A stretch of DNA of 64,000 bases. It comes from an uncultured Mycoplasmatota bacterium. Lineage in GTDB: Bacteria > Bacillota_I > Bacilli_A > Izemoplasmatales > Izemoplasmataceae. The stretch covers positions 1-64,000 of the forward strand of contig CAJXLP010000004.1 of NCBI GenBank assembly GCA_913056275.1. The letters are read 5' to 3'. The position numbers and the translations under genes were made by a program. The notes below the pieces were generated by a model, which was given only the letters and a program-made list of their open reading frames with translations, ran no database searches and was not told the DNA's origin. Below are positions 61,061-64,000 of the stretch, in pieces (positions within the stretch are counted from its first letter, which is position 1; the number at the start of each line of letters is the position of its first letter).

Positions 61061-62095
61061 TTAATATGCCAGAATGGCTACAATACTGATGAGCACGCCA
61101 AGTGCATAGAGCAACTTAGAATGTTTAAAGACGACATTTCCATCCATCCCATCCAACGGAAAAAAAGGAATCAATTGAATGACAATCACCGTAATCAAGA
61201 ACCCATTGAGGCCTGCGCTAAACGTTTCTGGAAATAGATACGATGCCCCGATATAAACGGCCACCATCGACATCCAACTGGCAAAACGCGCTTTTCCTGC
61301 ATACGGTAAAAATTTATCGTCCCTCCAATAATCTTCACGCGGGAGAAAGTAACCGAACGTCGGCCACCACGATCCAAGTAAAGCCAAAATAACGGCTAAA
61401 GGCGTTCCACCTTGGGGGGCATCAAAGCGCACAGGGCCATATTGTCTGGCAAATGGATAGGCGACGATTATCCGAACAAGGGTCACCGCGGGTACCATGG
61501 CCAAAGCGATCCAGAAAAAAGCAACGCCCCGGAGGGAAAAAAGCGAGAGCGATGCGCCAATCCAAGTGGCAAATCCAAGGGTTTTTAGGATGCTAAATTG
61601 TCTGGGATGTATTGGGACATCTTCAAAGCGCTCATCTTTGACCCAGATGGAATAATTCGACGCTAAGGAATACAAGAAACGCTCAGTGAAACTTTTAATA
61701 TGATACCCAAACAATGATTTAAGCACGGTCACTTGTTTGTAGTCTTCTTTGGCAAACATGTTCCAAGAGGCGGTATTATCATCCCGTACTAAGGCGAACT
61801 GACGTGTTAAGCCGCGATCTTTCATGGCGTTAAATCCTGCCTCTGCAAGTTTTTTTCCAATGCTTAAACCGTGGGCGTCTGGGTCCACAAATATCCATTC
61901 TAAGATTCCTTCTTGAGGGGCCACTTCTTTGATGTAGACGGCACCTAGTACGTCATCGTCCTGCTCAGCGTAAAATCCCCATACATTTTTTTTCGGAAGG
62001 ATGGTGGTCACGCCTTTTCCAAACGCTTTTATTGCAACCTTAGTGGTCTTTTTAATCATGCTGGGATCGATTGGGTGAATATTAATTTGGCTCAT
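61061..62095 (-). CDS. GNAT acetyltransferase fused to M50-like membrane domain
   Basis: A 344-residue protein. Residues 1-150 are a GNAT domain (LEWIFVDPDAHGLSIGKKLA near 78 is the acetyl-CoA loop, then ALVRDDNTASWNMFAKEDY). After a linker come about five membrane segments; the loop GSWWPTFGYFLPREDYW and the motif IPFFPLDGMDG near residue 320 resemble the DG motif of site-2 proteases. The HExxH zinc motif of M50 is absent, so proteolysis is unlikely. Function unknown. It overlaps the XRE gene by 14 bases; ATG 62095 has GGAGG upstream. Confidence 0.75.
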   Translation of the reverse strand: MSQINIHPIDPSMIKKTTKVAIKAFGKGVTTILPKKNVWGFYAEQDDDVLGAVYIKEVAPQEGILEWIFVDPDAHGLSIGKKLAEAGFNAMKDRGLTRQFALVRDDNTASWNMFAKEDYKQVTVLKSLFGYHIKSFTERFLYSLASNYSIWVKDERFEDVPIHPRQFSILKTLGFATWIGASLSLFSLRGVAFFWIALAMVPAVTLVRIIVAYPFARQYGPVRFDAPQGGTPLAVILALLGSWWPTFGYFLPREDYWRDDKFLPYAGKARFASWMSMVAVYIGASYLFPETFSAGLNGFLITVIVIQLIPFFPLDGMDGNVVFKHSKLLYALGVLISIVAILAY

Positions 62096-62312
62096 GCGAA
62101 GCCTCCTTTTGAGTAAATAGGTCATCGACGGTCACTTTGAAAATTTCGGCAATTTTCATCGCTAAGAGTAACGATGGATTATATTTACCTTGCTCGAGAT
62201 GGGAGATGGTTTCTCGGCGCACACCCACTGCATCTGCAAGATCTTTTTGTGACATATCAATTGCTTTACGGTATGTGCGAATCGAATTGGAAAGTCTTGG
62301 ATCACGTCTCAT
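62082..62312 (-). CDS. XRE-family transcriptional regulator
   Basis: A 76-residue protein that is almost all helix-turn-helix: MSQKDLADAVGVRRETISHL at residues about 19-38, then EQGKYNPSLLLAMKIAEIF and the end VDDLFTQKE, the classical short regulator type of Bacillota. It overlaps the preceding membrane protein gene by four bases and the GNAT fusion by 14, so the three genes form one transcript. It probably controls this operon (inference). Confidence 0.9.
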   Translation of the reverse strand: MRRDPRLSNSIRTYRKAIDMSQKDLADAVGVRRETISHLEQGKYNPSLLLAMKIAEIFKVTVDDLFTQKEASHEPN

Positions 62313-62665
62313 GCGGAAATCCCATCCCGCGAAATATACCCAATTAAAATCGCGTTAAATAGCGTGTGAATCAAACCGAAATTTAGCCAAAAACCCATAT
62401 TTATAAACGGTTCATCAAGATTGGCTAAATAATAAACGCTCACCCAAACCATTAAAAATAAGGCATTAACAGCGAGCGTCCAAGTGGCTGATTTAAAGAC
62501 ATATTCCCAAAATAGCTCATCCGGACGAATCCAAAGATACCCCAGATAAAAGAAATAGGCGAACGAAAACACAACCGTGCTGTCATAGCCATTTCCTACA
62601 AACGCTAAAAAGCCAGTAAATCCTAATACTGCTAATACACTCAGACTGTTAAACGTTGGTTTCAT
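62309..62665 (-). CDS. Small membrane protein paired with XRE regulator
   Basis: A 118-residue protein with four likely membrane segments (LSVLAVLGFTGFLAFVG, VVFSFAYFFYLGYLWI, WTLAVNALFLMVWVSVYYL, and NFGLIHTLFNAILIGYI). It resembles in size and context the DUF3796/DUF2178-type proteins often encoded before short XRE regulators, but I cannot name the family. AAGGAGAG precedes the ATG. It is the first gene of the XRE/GNAT-membrane operon; upstream is an AT-rich stretch with TATAAT near 62705. Confidence 0.72.
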   Translation of the reverse strand: MKPTFNSLSVLAVLGFTGFLAFVGNGYDSTVVFSFAYFFYLGYLWIRPDELFWEYVFKSATWTLAVNALFLMVWVSVYYLANLDEPFINMGFWLNFGLIHTLFNAILIGYISRDGISA

Positions 62666-62726
62666 AGTCTCTCCTTTAACTACTTGTTTGCATTTAATTT
62701 GTTATAATTATATAACATTTATGCAT

Positions 62727-62752
62727 AAAATAAAAGCCTCAAAATGTGAGGC
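62727..62752 (-). terminator. Terminator after glgC
   Basis: Minus-strand GCCTCA/TGAGGC stem (62736-62752) with a five-base loop, followed by TTTTATTTT. Confidence 0.78.
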
Positions 62753-62767
62753 ATTTACATAAAGAGA

Positions 62768-64000
62768 TTAGTCATTCAAGGTCGAGCCTGCGGCAACCTC
62801 GCCTCGAACATGGGTGCCAGGATACACCCGAATATTTCGAGTTAACGTTGCCCCTTCACCAACCGTAACCCCTTTTGCTAAGACGTTAAGTCCACTGCTT
62901 AAAAGATCAGGTTTAGCCATGTTTGGGGTGTAGTCATCACCAACGCCTACGCGGGCGTTGGTTTTTACGGTAACATTTTTATCAATGATGGCATGATCAA
63001 CGATTGCACCAGCTTCGATAACCGTGTCATTTAAAATCACTGAATGAGACACGCGGGCGGTCGGGTGAATCACGACACCTGGGGAGATGACACTTTTTTC
63101 CACATGGCCCGCAATGATGGACCCATTACTAATGAGGGCTTGTTGAATCGAGGCTTTGGAGCCCACTTTAACCGCCGGCAATTCTTGGGAGCGGGTAAAA
63201 ATTTTCCAATCTGGATCATACATGTCTAAGGGAATCTTATCGACTGTTTCGGTAAGTTCTAAGTTGGCCTCTAAATACGCATCATACGTGCCGACATCTT
63301 TCCAATAATCGGCAAACGTATAGGCTAACAAGCGCTTCTTCTCAGCTAAAAAGCCAGGAATGATGTGCTTACCAAAATCTAAATCCACTTGATTAAATCG
63401 TTCGAGTGCGTCAATCAGGATACTTTTTTTGAACACATATATGCCCATCGATGCCAAGTTTGAATCGGCGACTTGGGGTTTTTCTAAAAACGTATGAATG
63501 ATGCCGTCCGGATGCGTCTCTAAAATCCCAAAGCGTGAAATATCAGCTTTCGGCACGGGTTGAACGGCCACCGTGACATCCGCACCTTTGGCATGATGCG
63601 CTTGAATCATCGTTCGGTAATCCATTTTGTAAATATGGTCGCCCGATAAAATCAATACGGTGTCTTTGGGTGAGCGTTTCAAGATTTCTAAGTTTTGTTT
63701 TAAGGCATCGGCCGTGCCTTTATACCATTCTTTGTGGGGTTGCATGAGGGATAGTCTGGTATCTCTGCGGTCTAAATCCCACGGTTTCCCAGAACCGATA
63801 TGTTCGTTCAGTGAAAGGGGTAAATATTGCGTCAAAATGCCAATGTCGAAAATACCTGAGTTCGTGCAATTGCTGAGTGTGAAGTCGATGATGCGGTATT
63901 TTCCGGCAAATGGCACAGCTGGTTTGACGCGTTTTTCACTCAGTAAATCCAGCCGTGAGCCACGCCCGCCCGCTAAAATAAATGCTTGGACATCGTTCAT
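62768..64000 (-). CDS. glgC: Glucose-1-phosphate adenylyltransferase
   Basis: Makes ADP-glucose from glucose 1-phosphate and ATP, the first step of glycogen synthesis. The 410-residue protein starts at the window edge (ATG 63998-64000 on the minus strand). It has the pyrophosphorylase motif [20 protein letters not shown] near residue 9, [11 protein letters not shown] near 119, the substrate lysine region FLEKPQ near 197 and a C-terminal left-handed beta-helix. Other glg genes would be upstream, outside the window, since a terminator and the XRE operon follow. A slightly longer start cannot be excluded. Confidence 0.95.
   Translation of the reverse strand: MNDVQAFILAGGRGSRLDLLSEKRVKPAVPFAGKYRIIDFTLSNCTNSGIFDIGILTQYLPLSLNEHIGSGKPWDLDRRDTRLSLMQPHKEWYKGTADALKQNLEILKRSPKDTVLILSGDHIYKMDYRTMIQAHHAKGADVTVAVQPVPKADISRFGILETHPDGIIHTFLEKPQVADSNLASMGIYVFKKSILIDALERFNQVDLDFGKHIIPGFLAEKKRLLAYTFADYWKDVGTYDAYLEANLELTETVDKIPLDMYDPDWKIFTRSQELPAVKVGSKASIQQALISNGSIIAGHVEKSVISPGVVIHPTARVSHSVILNDTVIEAGAIVDHAIIDKNVTVKTNARVGVGDDYTPNMAKPDLLSSGLNVLAKGVTVGEGATLTRNIRVYPGTHVRGEVAAGSTLND

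Overview
The window reads as a chromosomal housekeeping region of a Bacillota/Mycoplasmatota-type bacterium of moderate GC. Supporting traits are T-box leaders on hisS-aspS and valS, a CIRCE operator on groESL, RNase J, RecU, a GlpP-type antiterminator, a UvrX/YolD pair, a BusR-like regulator, PrpS-type N-terminal extension on L27, and LAAC lipoboxes. Many genes end at TGA and tryptophan is written TGG, so the standard code is used rather than the Mycoplasma code. A deep Mollicutes-like lineage (Acholeplasma/Izemoplasma/Haloplasma side) is my inference, not a demonstrated placement.

Layout. 1-10.8 kb, plus strand: end of parE, parC, a degenerate Fic/wHTH protein, argS, an amidohydrolase, apt, rel, dtd and an acetyltransferase, mostly with overlapping or touching ends. 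10.8-19.9 kb: a T-box, then hisS, aspS, tcdA, msrA, a dCMP deaminase, a PDZ-Lon-like protease, a small membrane protein, pepF, lspA and rluD. 20-27.6 kb: UvrX-type polymerase and YolD, a structured leader, then a nucleoside-type ABC importer (lipoprotein, double ATPase, two permeases) ending with a GntR/RCK_C regulator. 27.6-35.8 kb is a mosaic: XRE, acetyltransferase, Fur-family regulator with operator, two unrecognised proteins, a Pr6Pr membrane protein, groESL, glpP, an FMN-binding lipoprotein and an alpha/beta hydrolase. 36-40.4 kb: an operon with a sucrose-phosphate-synthase-like protein, beta-phosphoglucomutase and a GH65 disaccharide phosphorylase. 40.4-42.7 kb: PHP phosphatase and asparaginase, separated by the only gap over 300 bases (41248-41670), which holds a structured element.

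42.7-64 kb is mainly minus strand. In transcription order it has rnj, nudix, tig, a HAD phosphatase and ptsH; lon and engB; a T-box with valS, folC, mutY and radC; rplU and rpmA; then a GNAT-kinase fusion, obg and ruvA. recU (plus) looks leaderless. Beside it lies a decayed YoeB/YefM toxin-antitoxin pair, an XRE/membrane/GNAT-M50-like cluster, and glgC at the edge.

How the genes work together: the importer plus Apt suggests purine salvage; GH65 plus beta-PGM channels a disaccharide to glucose and glucose 6-phosphate, with GlgC able to use glucose 1-phosphate. The most unusual items are a probable GT-B pseudoenzyme in the phosphorylase operon, two unassigned structured RNA candidates, a c-di-AMP-type regulator attached to a nucleoside importer, an altered L27 processing site without prp, the GNAT/membrane fusion cluster, and the decayed toxin. 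I saw no CRISPR array, insertion sequence, rRNA or convincing tRNA.
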